In this document: in pieces, positions 7,661 through 15,310 of the stretch
Position numbering within the stretch: position 1 is the stretch's first letter
How the letters are laid out: the number at the start of each line of letters is the position of its first letter
From: a virus
Length of the DNA: 35,679 bases
Direction: 5' to 3' (one strand)
Virus record (IMG/VR): IMGVR_UViG_3300032086_000180
Location: 1 to 35,679 of that record
Made by a program: the position numbers and the translations under genes
Notes under the pieces: generated by a model
What the model was told of the DNA's origin: nothing
Seen by the model: the letters and a program-made list of their open reading frames with translations, nothing else
Database searches by the model: none

Positions 7661-10600
7661 CTAAAATTTAGCTTTCACAAACGCAGACACAACGCTTGAC
7701 AAGAAGCTACCTGCAGCAGAGCTATAAGCACTATCTTCATCAGCATCAGCTTGTATCTGCGCTTTTACCAACTCGTGATCACGATCCATTTGCTTCTCAG
7801 AGCTAGTCCAAGCGAAGTCCAGCAAGTCCCGCTCTTGTTGCCACAACTCCGCTAAGCCTTGTAGCGTCAGGTTGTTCTGCGCCATAACTTCAGCCATGTT
7901 AGCCTCATTAAGTGCAGCCGTATTAGCTGTAGCTATAGTCTGTCTCCAAACTGTGTTAGCTTGTGCAATAACCAGTTCGTTCTGTGCGTTAAACAGATCA
8001 CGTTGATTATCAAGTTCAGCTTGGAACTTAGTCATTGTGTTCTCTTCACCAGCGTTAAACTGTTCCATAGCGTTACTCTGTGCTACGTTAAACTGGCTAA
8101 TCTGTGTTGCCATACTTTCATAGAACTGATTAACTTGGTTGATACTCTCAGCGTTAAACTGTAGCTGAGCATTCTGTGCAGCTTGATCTGAGAATATACT
8201 TTGCACAAGAGACTGTGCCTCAAACATGGTAGCTTGTTGCTCGTTATCCAAGTTAGCCATGTCCATCTGCAAGAAGGCTTGTGCTTGTTGTGCTGCAGCT
8301 TGTTGGCGGTTGTTAAGGTTAGCCATGTCAACGTCTGCCATAGCCGCTACATCAGCCATAAGCTTAGCTTGTTCGTTGCTTAGGTTAGCCAAGTCTACAG
8401 ACATAGCCATCTCAGAGTTACGCAGTGCTCTTGTTTGCGCCTCTGTGAAGTTCATGTTCGCTATCTCAGCAACACGCTCAGCTTTAATAACAGCAACTTG
8501 TTGTTTATTTGTAAGCTCCTGCCCTTTCATTGCAGCTTCAATCTGTGCATTAGCTAGAGCAGTTTGCTGGCGGTTAGACAAGTTAGCCATGTCAACAGTC
8601 ATCTTGTTAGACATATTGAAGATAGCAGTTTGCTGTTCGTTGTTAAGTTCTATCTCACGTTCAGACATTACGTTAGAGATATTGAATAGAGCAGTCTGTT
8701 GTTTATTGTCTAAGACACGGCCTTCCATAGCTGCACGGGCAACAGCGTCTTGGATGAACGCTTGCTGTCTATTCGTAGCGTCTTGCATGTTAGCTTCAAA
8801 CGCTTGTGTACTTTCAAGCACAGCCATCTGTTGCTCATTAGACAACTCTTGGCCCATCATTGCAGCTTTAACTTGTAAGTTAGACAGGGCAGTCTGCTGT
8901 GCGTTAGACAGGTTAGCCATCTCTACTTCTAAGTTTTGTGTAGATTTAAGTATAGAAGTTTGCTGTCTGTTTGTCAAGTTAATATCGTTGACTGCAGCAT
9001 ATCTTGCAGCGTTAGCAAGTGCAACGTTAGCGCTAATACTTAGTTCTTGACCTTGAAGTGAAGCTTTAAACTGTGCTTGAGCAAGTACAGCTTCTTGTTC
9101 GTTTGACAAGTTCTTTAGTTGTAAGTTAGCATTATTCATGCTGTTCTGAATACGTACAGCTTGTTCGTTGGATAAGTTAGCTAACTCAAAGTTCTGTGCT
9201 GCAGCAGCATTAGCTAAAGCTACAGCCTGTGCATTACGAACATTCTCCATATCCATTGCAGCAAAGGTAGCAGCATCTGATTGTGCGATAGGTATAGTCG
9301 CTTCCATAGCAGCCTGTACTATTGCAGCACCTGCCATAGAACTACCAGCTAGACCACGAGCAGCCATAGCCGCATTAGCTTTACGTAGAGCACCTGCAGC
9401 CCACGCTGGCGTACCATTATCAAACTGCTTCATAAGTTTTTCCATTTGGAATGAAACAGTAGATGCAGCAGATACCTCACCCTTTACAGCTTTAGCTTCT
9501 AGCTGTTGTGTAAACGTAGCAGTTGCAGCCTTTGCAGTAGAGGCTTCATTAAGAGCTTCTAGTGTCTTAGCTGTGACAATAACCTCTTCACCATTAAGGA
9601 TGTCATTTACATCAGCCAGTTCATCATCACTAACAGTTGTTTGTTCTGCTGTTACATCAGGTACAAACTCAGATTTCTTTTCATCTGCAGACGCATACTC
9701 ATTAAAGTTAGCTGCATCTTCCACCTTACTCTTTTCAGATTCTGCCACTTGTGTAGGCGGTAAATTATAGTCTGTCTCAGCTTCTGCTTTAGGCGTTGTA
9801 GTTTCAAACTTAGCAGGGTCAATCTCTCCTACCTCACCCTCAAAGGTAACATCAGGTGCTGTCGTATATTTATCAAAGAGTGCCGCATCTGGTTGTTCGC
9901 CATCTTGTATTTTACGAACTACCTGTGATACTTCACGTATAGTATCTAGAGTAGCAGGGTCTAAGTCTAGCTGTGCTAACTCTTCAGGCTCCATCGTTGC
10001 AGCATCCATCAAAGCATCTTCTGATGGTGTACCTGTGGCTGCAGCAAAGTCAGCCAATGCTGCTTTAACGTCAGCGTTAGACTCTATAGCATCGTATGTT
10101 TCTGTAGAAGCCTTAGCTGCATCTTGTTCAACCTGTGCTTGCTGTGATGCGTAGTATTCGTCTATGTCTTTTACAGCCCAATCAGGTAAAGGTATGACTG
10201 CAGGAAGAGCACGAGGATATGGTGGGTACTTCTCTCTACGCTCTTCATCAGACAGGCCTTCTAAATAAAACCGTGATCTTTTAACTGCAGGGTTCTCTAC
10301 TTCATCTGCAGCTTGTGCTTGCTTAACTAAAAGAGTAAGCGCATCAGCTACCTGACCTGTTGTACTATCAATAAGCTGATCATCTTTAACTTCCAAGCCG
10401 TACACTGTAGGCTGAGATAGGATAGCACTAGGCGTAGATATAGCTTTACCCAGCGCTTCACCAGTAGAGGGTACGTCTGTAGTCTCGAATCTTTTTTGGG
10501 CTGTACTTACAGCAGCTTGTGTTTGTGTAACTGAAAGTTCAGCATTTGCTACTGCTTCTTCTAGAGCTTTGTATGCATCTTTGTCTGCTTGAGGTGCGTC

Positions 10601-11122
10601 ATCTGCAGGTATAGTTGCACCACTCAAAGCCTGTTGTGCATCTGTAAGAGCACCCATAGCTGTGCTGTAGGCTTTCTGTGCTTCGTCTAATGAGGTAGCA
10701 GCTTCACTAACCTCAGGGCTAGGCGTACCTTGCTTTAAGACAGGACCAGGTTGGAAAGCTTCTTGTGTAGCATCAGGTTGATCTTGTTCTTGTTCCTGCT
10801 CTTGTTCCTGCTCTTGTTCCTGCTCTTGTTCCTGCTCTTGTTGTTGTTGATCATCTATGTCTTTTATTCTAGATACCTCTTTGTAACCCTCTTCTTCGTT
10901 TTCTATAGCACCTTCACTACCCTCAGCAAACCCTGTAGGAGCTAAGGGTCCACCTTCTATGCGTTGCCTTGCAATATCTGCATAACGTCCTAACTTAGAA
11001 GCAGCACTAGGGCTAGACGCAAGGAACGCATCCATGTCATCCTTCTGCGCTGGGCCTGTGTAGCCCATCTCTTTTAGAAGGGTATGTGTTTGCTGATTGG
11101 TAAAACCTTTAAACTTTTTCAT
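7661..11122 (-). CDS. Giant helical repeat protein of the virion (22-residue repeats)
   Basis: 1153 residues. The N-terminus (MKKFKGFTNQQTHTLLKEMG) is followed by a Gln/Glu run (about 91-114) and a long Ala/Glu/Asp-rich, probably disordered region to about 600. Residues 628-979 are sixteen consecutive 22-residue units, each opening with a variant of LSNEQQTAL, without a single insertion or deletion. From 980 the register continues as 11-residue units, many ending QFN or LFN, to about 1111. The C-terminus is SSVVSAFVKAKF. An 11/22 period predicts very long amphipathic or hendecad coiled-coil helices. Between the fibre genes and the wall hydrolase, in a genome with no tail-tube gene, it is best read as an internal-core/ejection protein. 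A tape measure is the main alternative. No enzymatic motif was seen. Confidence 0.85.
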   Translation of the reverse strand: MKKFKGFTNQQTHTLLKEMGYTGPAQKDDMDAFLASSPSAASKLGRYADIARQRIEGGPLAPTGFAEGSEGAIENEEEGYKEVSRIKDIDDQQQQEQEQEQEQEQEQEQEQEQDQPDATQEAFQPGPVLKQGTPSPEVSEAATSLDEAQKAYSTAMGALTDAQQALSGATIPADDAPQADKDAYKALEEAVANAELSVTQTQAAVSTAQKRFETTDVPSTGEALGKAISTPSAILSQPTVYGLEVKDDQLIDSTTGQVADALTLLVKQAQAADEVENPAVKRSRFYLEGLSDEERREKYPPYPRALPAVIPLPDWAVKDIDEYYASQQAQVEQDAAKASTETYDAIESNADVKAALADFAAATGTPSEDALMDAATMEPEELAQLDLDPATLDTIREVSQVVRKIQDGEQPDAALFDKYTTAPDVTFEGEVGEIDPAKFETTTPKAEAETDYNLPPTQVAESEKSKVEDAANFNEYASADEKKSEFVPDVTAEQTTVSDDELADVNDILNGEEVIVTAKTLEALNEASTAKAATATFTQQLEAKAVKGEVSAASTVSFQMEKLMKQFDNGTPAWAAGALRKANAAMAARGLAGSSMAGAAIVQAAMEATIPIAQSDAATFAAMDMENVRNAQAVALANAAAAQNFELANLSNEQAVRIQNSMNNANLQLKNLSNEQEAVLAQAQFKASLQGQELSISANVALANAARYAAVNDINLTNRQQTSILKSTQNLEVEMANLSNAQQTALSNLQVKAAMMGQELSNEQQMAVLESTQAFEANMQDATNRQQAFIQDAVARAAMEGRVLDNKQQTALFNISNVMSEREIELNNEQQTAIFNMSNKMTVDMANLSNRQQTALANAQIEAAMKGQELTNKQQVAVIKAERVAEIANMNFTEAQTRALRNSEMAMSVDLANLSNEQAKLMADVAAMADVDMANLNNRQQAAAQQAQAFLQMDMANLDNEQQATMFEAQSLVQSIFSDQAAQNAQLQFNAESINQVNQFYESMATQISQFNVAQSNAMEQFNAGEENTMTKFQAELDNQRDLFNAQNELVIAQANTVWRQTIATANTAALNEANMAEVMAQNNLTLQGLAELWQQERDLLDFAWTSSEKQMDRDHELVKAQIQADADEDSAYSSAAGSFLSSVVSAFVKAKF
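8186..9241 (-). repeat. Sixteen in-frame 66-bp units encoding the 22-residue repeat
   Basis: 1056 bp, exactly 16 x 66. Each unit encodes a helix beginning (L/V/F/A)-(S/T/N/D)-N-x-Q-Q, often closing with MAN or GQE. The DNA units are strongly diverged while the length is perfectly kept, which points to old duplication with selection on helical register. Confidence 0.9.
8949..8977 (-). promoter_or_regulatory. Promoter-like match inside the repeat gene
   Basis: TTGACA (8977-8972), 17 bp, then TATACT (8954-8949) on the minus strand. It is embedded in codons for LTNRQQTSIL of the 22-residue repeat and is not near any gene start (next gene 7638). It is probably a coding coincidence, but it fits the same pattern as stronger sites. 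Confidence 0.2.
10793..10840 (-). repeat. 12-bp tandem repeat encoding Glu/Gln alternation
   Basis: Four perfect copies of ttcctgctcttg on the plus strand, flanked by imperfect ones. On the coding strand they encode QEQE. Perfect identity suggests recent slippage, so the number of Gln/Glu pairs probably varies between close relatives. Confidence 0.9.
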
Positions 11123-11124
11123 TG

Positions 11125-11586
11125 TTACCTAGTTCCTATCCATACAAAGCCGACGATAGCGCCAACGCCTAAAACAAATAAAGCAAACCCTGCTGTCCAT
11201 TCGATGATTGCTTGTTTGATTTCCATCTGCCTGTGCTCGTGTTCTCTTTTTTGCTTACGTAAGTCTGCTTCTATTGCCAATATTTCTTGCCACTTTGATG
11301 GCCCATACATAACAGAAATGTAGTCTTTTAGCTCCTGCCTCATGGCTGCAGCCTTCTGTTTAGCTGCAAAGATTTCCATAGCTTGAGCTTGTACGCCACC
11401 ACCTAATGTCTTATACCACGCTGGCTTCTGGTTCTGCTTGTCAGCAAAGTCTAAGTCAGCTATTGCACCTGCCCACTTAGAGAGTTGACCACCCATATCC
11501 TGCAGATCTTTACCAACAGCTATGCCTTTCTTGAGCATACTAAAAGCGGTGGTGGCTGCTGTAATCGCAGTCACTGGATCAATCAT
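11125..11586 (-). CDS. Small internal/membrane-anchored virion protein
   Basis: 153 residues from the ATG at 11586 (MIDPVTAITAATTAF). The ATG at 11592 is rejected as start because it overlaps GGGAG of the Shine-Dalgarno sequence, which stands 6 nt before the second ATG. The N-terminus is a mildly hydrophobic helix with a Lys/Gly-rich stretch. The centre is a long charged helix (KQKAAAMRQELKDYI, then EADLRKQKREHEHRQMEI). Residues about 128-150 form a transmembrane segment (TAGFALFVLGVGAIVGFVWI). Directly upstream of the giant repeat protein, it could be a membrane partner of the ejection complex. The exact family is not recognised. Confidence 0.8.
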   Translation of the reverse strand: MIDPVTAITAATTAFSMLKKGIAVGKDLQDMGGQLSKWAGAIADLDFADKQNQKPAWYKTLGGGVQAQAMEIFAAKQKAAAMRQELKDYISVMYGPSKWQEILAIEADLRKQKREHEHRQMEIKQAIIEWTAGFALFVLGVGAIVGFVWIGTR

Positions 11587-11610
11587 AAGCATCTCCCTAT
11601 TGCTTATAAA

Positions 11611-11865
11611 TTATTTACCGAAGGTCATCCAAACTGCTGTAGCTATAAACGTTAGTACTGCTACTGTTCCCATCTTTACAGTAGTAGACCATATACTTTT
11701 CTTGGTAAGTCTCCAAGCATCCAGCAGACTACGCATTTCACGTAGGTCACTAGCTGCATCGTCATCTTGTAAGCCAAGCTCACGAAGTGCTGCTGATGCA
11801 CCCCTCTTAGCTGCACGATCTAACATTGCTTCCAGTTCTTCTGCTGTTAGCTTGGAGTCTGACAT
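11611..11865 (-). CDS. DUF6127-like small protein with C-terminal membrane helix
   Basis: 84 residues. The N-terminal half (LTAEELEAMLDRAAKRGA, then REMRSLLDAWRLTKKS) followed by a single transmembrane helix (about 62-80) matches my recollection of the DUF6127 family found in phages and alphaproteobacterial prophages. The function of that family is unknown. GGAGAG lies about 7 nt before the ATG. It is sandwiched between small fibre-downstream genes and the 153 aa membrane protein, so a role in ejection or release at the inner membrane is plausible but unproven. Confidence 0.75.
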   Translation of the reverse strand: MSDSKLTAEELEAMLDRAAKRGASAALRELGLQDDDAASDLREMRSLLDAWRLTKKSIWSTTVKMGTVAVLTFIATAVWMTFGK

Positions 11866-11868
11866 TTA

Positions 11869-12114
11869 TTACTCTCCTATAGCTGCATTACCTGCTGTAA
11901 TAGCATTATTTAGGGGAGTCATGTCTTCAGTAGTCCAGTGTTCGTAGTTTACCATACCTTCTAGGTGTTCTACGTTACGTTGCAAAACTGTAGGATCATC
12001 TGCATAATTATCAGGTGCAGCAATTACTGCATTGATTAAATTTACACTGTCCATACAAGCACTATAGTGCTTTGCAATCTCTTCTGCTGTAGGTGTATTT
12101 ACTTCTTCAGTCAT
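11869..12114 (-). CDS. Hypothetical protein, 81 aa
   Basis: No family recognised. It is acidic, Asn/Ala-rich and probably helical, with no membrane segment and one Cys (YSACMDSVNLI). The start overlaps the stop of the 71 aa gene (TAATG), with GAGG 7 nt before the ATG, so it is translated together with that gene. Its place just after the fibre genes suggests a fibre-assembly accessory, which is inference. Confidence 0.7.
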   Translation of the reverse strand: MTEEVNTPTAEEIAKHYSACMDSVNLINAVIAAPDNYADDPTVLQRNVEHLEGMVNYEHWTTEDMTPLNNAITAGNAAIGE

Positions 12115-12329
12115 TATGCTGCCTCTTGATCTTTCTCTAAGTCATTCGCAAGATCAACAGCAAATGCCTCACGTCCTACGATAAGTTGATCTAGGTTAAA
12201 ACGTGTAGTGTTAATCTTACGTTCTAAATCCTGTACATGTGCAAGCATAACTTTCTGCTTATCTGTCATGTCATCAACGTTGTATTCTTTTTCGTTGACT
12301 GTAATGACGTTCTTTTGTTTCTCTGCCAT
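12114..12329 (-). CDS. Hypothetical protein with ITVNEKEYxxDDM start (DUF6447-like)
   Basis: 71 residues. The short N-terminal beta-hairpin-like segment (VITVNEKEYNVDDMTDKQK), followed by a helix with regularly spaced Leu/Ile, resembles the small phage family DUF6447 as I remember it. That assignment is tentative. GGAG lies 6 nt before the ATG. It is the first gene after the promoter at 12374-12401 and overlaps the next gene by one base, heading the operon that leads into the ejection genes. Confidence 0.72.
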   Translation of the reverse strand: MAEKQKNVITVNEKEYNVDDMTDKQKVMLAHVQDLERKINTTRFNLDQLIVGREAFAVDLANDLEKDQEAA

Positions 12330-12373
12330 GTTAGTCTCCTTTGTTTAACAGATGGTCATTTAGACCTAATATA

Positions 12374-12401
12374 ATTATACATACTTTAGTATAATTGTCA
12401 A
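12374..12401 (-). promoter_or_regulatory. Perfect sigma70 promoter after the fibre array
   Basis: TTGACA (12401-12396), 16-bp spacer, TATAAT (12379-12374): both hexamers match consensus exactly. The -35 box overlaps the TGA stop of the S74 fibre gene. Predicted start is near 12367, giving a leader of about 38 nt before the 71 aa gene at 12329. It would drive the small genes and the internal-core operon independently of read-through from the fibres. Confidence 0.75.
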
Positions 12402-13834
12402 GAGTTTAATTGAGCTTCTAGTTCATCAACTTTAGCAGACAACTCTTGAATTGCCTTAACTAATACAGGTATTAACGTACCATAAGCTGCTTCAAGTTTA
12501 TCTGGATTCTCATCATATACAAGATTAGGAATAGTGATACCTGTATCTTCTTGGACTCGTTGTAGATCTTGTGCAATAAAACCTGTATCTTCTACTCCAA
12601 CTTTACCACCATCACGCATATTCCATGTAAATGAAACTGGATCAAGACGTTCAACAAAGTCTAAACCTGCCTGTAGTGGTGCTACGTCTGTTTTATCACG
12701 AGCATCTGAAAGAGCCGTAATAGATGTAACCTGACAACGAAGAGCAGTTACATTTGCATCACCAAGAGTAACCTCGTTAGTTGCTGTTGCACTTGAAGGA
12801 TCTGCATTAGAGCCAATAACAGTGTTATTTGTACCTGTTGTAATTAGGTTTCCTGCATTATAACCAATAGCTACGTTATAACCACCTGTAGTGTAACCAA
12901 ATAAAGCCTGATAACCTATTGCTACGTTGTAGTCGGCAGTAGAATTATTAACTACCCCCTTTGCAGCCTCTGTTCCAAGAGCTATGTTGCTATTACCTGA
13001 TGTATTATAAAGAAGGGCTTGATAACCAATAGCAGTGTTGTATCCTGTGCTGCTAGTGCCTACAGTGTTTTTTGCAGCTTGATACCCTAACCCTATATTT
13101 CCAGCGCCTCTATTAAGATAAAGAGCTTCATTTGCTATAGCTATGTTATGATCGCCGCTAGAATTACCAGAAGTACCTTGTAAAGCAGAATAACCAAGAG
13201 CTACGTTATTAGAACCTGTTTGATAACGAGCAGCTACTCTGCCCAAAGCAATGTTGTAAGAGTTCGTAGTAACAGTTTGAAGGGCGTACCTACCTAAAGC
13301 AATGTTATCAATACCTGTAGTATTATTTTTTAACGAATAAAAACCTAGTGCAATATTGACAGTGCCTGTAGTAGTTTCAAACCCTGCCTCATTACCAATA
13401 AAAACGTTACTGCCCCCTGTAGTAACATCTCTACCTGCCATCCTTCCTATGGCAACATTGGTACCACCTGAAACCATATTTAAAATAGTTCCATATAAAG
13501 CTGTATTACCTATAGCTATGTTATCATCACTGTTTGAAAATGTTGCTGCGTAAGGACCAATTGCAACGTTCCTAGAACCTGTTGTAAGGTTAGCCAACGC
13601 ATTATAACCAACAGCCGTGTTCATATCCCCTGTGGTAACATCGTTACCAGTGTTATTACCTAGTAGAGTGTTATATTCAGCACCACTTTCTAAAGCAGCA
13701 CCAGCACCTGTACCACCAATAAAGTTACCCGTACCAGTGTTACTTGAAGCACCACCAGCAGAGGCACCATCAATGGTCAGTGAACCACTGGTAGCAGAAA
13801 TGTCATTCGTTTGATGATTGATGGTTATTGCCAT
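12398..13834 (-). CDS. Tail fibre/spike with S74 self-cleaving chaperone domain
   Basis: 478 residues. Residues about 45-345 are repeats of NVAIGxxAL...TTG, the pattern of YadA-type left-handed beta-rolls in trimeric adhesins. The C-terminal 103 residues are a Peptidase_S74 intramolecular chaperone domain. It begins SDARDKTDV with the Ser/Lys dyad at Ser376 and Lys381, continues FGFIAQ-like (VEDTGFIAQDLQ), and ends in a coiled coil (VKAIQELSAKVDELEAQ). In this family the domain trimerises the fibre and is then cut off next to the catalytic Ser. GAGGAT lies about 9 nt before the ATG. It is the third fibre gene of the array and a likely distal receptor-binding part. Confidence 0.9.
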   Translation of the reverse strand: MAITINHQTNDISATSGSLTIDGASAGGASSNTGTGNFIGGTGAGAALESGAEYNTLLGNNTGNDVTTGDMNTAVGYNALANLTTGSRNVAIGPYAATFSNSDDNIAIGNTALYGTILNMVSGGTNVAIGRMAGRDVTTGGSNVFIGNEAGFETTTGTVNIALGFYSLKNNTTGIDNIALGRYALQTVTTNSYNIALGRVAARYQTGSNNVALGYSALQGTSGNSSGDHNIAIANEALYLNRGAGNIGLGYQAAKNTVGTSSTGYNTAIGYQALLYNTSGNSNIALGTEAAKGVVNNSTADYNVAIGYQALFGYTTGGYNVAIGYNAGNLITTGTNNTVIGSNADPSSATATNEVTLGDANVTALRCQVTSITALSDARDKTDVAPLQAGLDFVERLDPVSFTWNMRDGGKVGVEDTGFIAQDLQRVQEDTGITIPNLVYDENPDKLEAAYGTLIPVLVKAIQELSAKVDELEAQLNS

Positions 13835-13852
13835 TGGTGTGTATCCTCTTTA

Positions 13853-13882
13853 ATTATACTGCAGTTGATCCTGCCATATCAG
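13853..13882 (-). promoter_or_regulatory. Possible promoter before the S74 fibre gene
   Basis: TATAAT (13858-13853) on the minus strand, overlapping the stop of the 101 aa gene, with CTGATA 18 bp upstream (13882-13877). The -10 is perfect and the -35 matches 4 of 6. The leader to the fibre start would be only about 13 nt, so it is uncertain. Confidence 0.3.
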
Positions 13883-14159
13883 CTTGAGCCATAACCCAAG
13901 AGTAGCACTTATCAAGGAAAGCATCTCCTGATGAAGCATTAATAGCATCCCAATCTGCGTGATACCGTTTAAAGTCTACCTCACGAGTGTCATCTGTAGG
14001 TGTGTTTGTAGCATATGCTGACAAGTCAATCATTACAGAAAACTTAGGGTCAGTGCCACGTTGACGTGATACACTTGCCGTTACGATACGGTAGTATGCA
14101 TTGTTAAAGGCGATACCATATTGGCTTGCCCCTTCTGCGATATTATTTTGAATAGCCAT
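13854..14159 (-). CDS. Fibre-associated small protein, 101 aa
   Basis: The start is taken at ATG 14159 (MAIQNNIAEGASQYG) because AAAGGAG stands 8 nt upstream. A longer reading to 14216 would overlap the upstream fibre gene. The sequence mixes short beta-like segments (YYRIVTASVSRQRG, KFSVMIDLSAYA) with a C-terminal helix holding one Cys. It lies between two fibre genes, so it may be a fibre connector, chaperone or tip. I do not recognise a named family. Confidence 0.75.
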   Translation of the reverse strand: MAIQNNIAEGASQYGIAFNNAYYRIVTASVSRQRGTDPKFSVMIDLSAYATNTPTDDTREVDFKRYHADWDAINASSGDAFLDKCYSWVMAQADMAGSTAV

Positions 14160-14173
14160 TGTTAGTTTCTCCT

Positions 14174-15310
14174 TTAGGCGTAAGTCACTTCGGTGGTTCT
14201 GATATTTGCCACCCAACGAATGTTATGCGCTGCCTCACCTGTTACTGTGATAGCAAGGGCATTGTTTGTATTATCTGCTGAGAGAGCCATGCCCCAGCTA
14301 GATAAGTTTTGAATTACTGTTGTGGCACTGTTAGCAAGTGTTGTTGTACCACCGTCATTTACCAGCAATCCTTCGATCTTCCAAGAGGCATAGGCTTGTG
14401 CTCCGTTTTGCATGGCAGTGATTGTACCGTCAAAAGTAATGCAAGTATCAGAGGTAGCTACGATTTGGTTAGTTGACGCTGCCGTGCTGTTGTTTGTTGT
14501 AAGAACGGTTGCCGTTGCATCTGTAGTGTCTGCACGAAGAATAAACTGACCACCTTGTGCGTCACCATCTGCAGAAAACCTTCCAGTGGCTCTTGCGAGC
14601 TTACCTATTTCAGCAGCCTTTGCATACTCACCCGTAGCAAAAGTGTGAGAAGCATTGGCTTCATTGTAATCCCCACCAACAATTACACCTCTAGACCCCG
14701 TAACATTATTGCTGTTACCACCGACAATCACACCATATTGACCAGCAGTTGATATTGTGTTGGATTGACCACCCGCAATAATTGCTCTAGTACCTCCGTT
14801 GGAATTAAATGTACCACCCATTACGGAAGCATAAGAAGAAGTTGCAGAGTTCATGTTTCCACCAATGGAAACTGCTTCAGTTGAGTTTGCTTTATTCTGT
14901 TTACCCATCGCAATACTATTAGTACCAGTAGCACCATAGGTTGTAGTGTTATTACTAATATTCACAGCAAAACTTTGCGTTCCAAACGCCATAGAGTTGC
15001 CAATCGCAACACCTTGACCACCTGAACCACCAGTTTGCGCCTGATACCCCAATGCCACTGATCTTTCAACAGTAGCATCTGTATCTTCCCCAATAGCATA
15101 AGCATGGAGTGCCGAAGCAACTGCACCGCTACCAATAGCCACGGCATTACTACCAGTAGCAGACGGTGCCGTAGGTGTGCTAGGGTTCTCAGCATAAAGT
15201 TCTAAAGCAGAACCACCTATCGCAGTTCCCCCAAGTAACAGGCTAGTACCGTCAGAGCTTAGAGTAATGCCCCCACCAGAGCCTGTGTGATCTATCTCGA
15301 TTTTACCCAT
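14174..15310 (-). CDS. Tail fibre paralogue, 378 aa, beta-roll type
   Basis: The N-terminal 40 residues are followed by LELYAENPSTPTAPSATGSN and many VAIGxx/VIVGGxx repeats (about 50-225), a trimeric beta-roll adhesin pattern. The C-terminal ~125 residues (from GQFILRADTTDATATVL to IRWVANIRTTEV) are clearly paralogous to the end of the 1219 aa fibre upstream (GTYILYSDTTDATAEAL to LRWVATVHTSEV), as is the AENPSTPT segment. The ATG overlaps the stop of the upstream gene (TAATG). It probably arose by partial duplication of the large fibre and forms a second receptor-binding or branching element. Confidence 0.87.
   Translation of the reverse strand: MGKIEIDHTGSGGGITLSSDGTSLLLGGTAIGGSALELYAENPSTPTAPSATGSNAVAIGSGAVASALHAYAIGEDTDATVERSVALGYQAQTGGSGGQGVAIGNSMAFGTQSFAVNISNNTTTYGATGTNSIAMGKQNKANSTEAVSIGGNMNSATSSYASVMGGTFNSNGGTRAIIAGGQSNTISTAGQYGVIVGGNSNNVTGSRGVIVGGDYNEANASHTFATGEYAKAAEIGKLARATGRFSADGDAQGGQFILRADTTDATATVLTTNNSTAASTNQIVATSDTCITFDGTITAMQNGAQAYASWKIEGLLVNDGGTTTLANSATTVIQNLSSWGMALSADNTNNALAITVTGEAAHNIRWVANIRTTEVTYA

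Noticed and set aside
8226-9050. Plus-strand frame of 274 codons, Cys/Ala-rich, opposite the 22-residue repeats
   Set aside because: Antisense shadow of the repetitive Gln/Ala-rich gene; composition is not protein-like.
7661-11122. Tape measure protein of a long-tailed phage
   Set aside because: 11-residue repeats occur in tape measures, but no tail tube, sheath or tail chaperone genes are present and adaptor/nozzle genes are podovirus-like.
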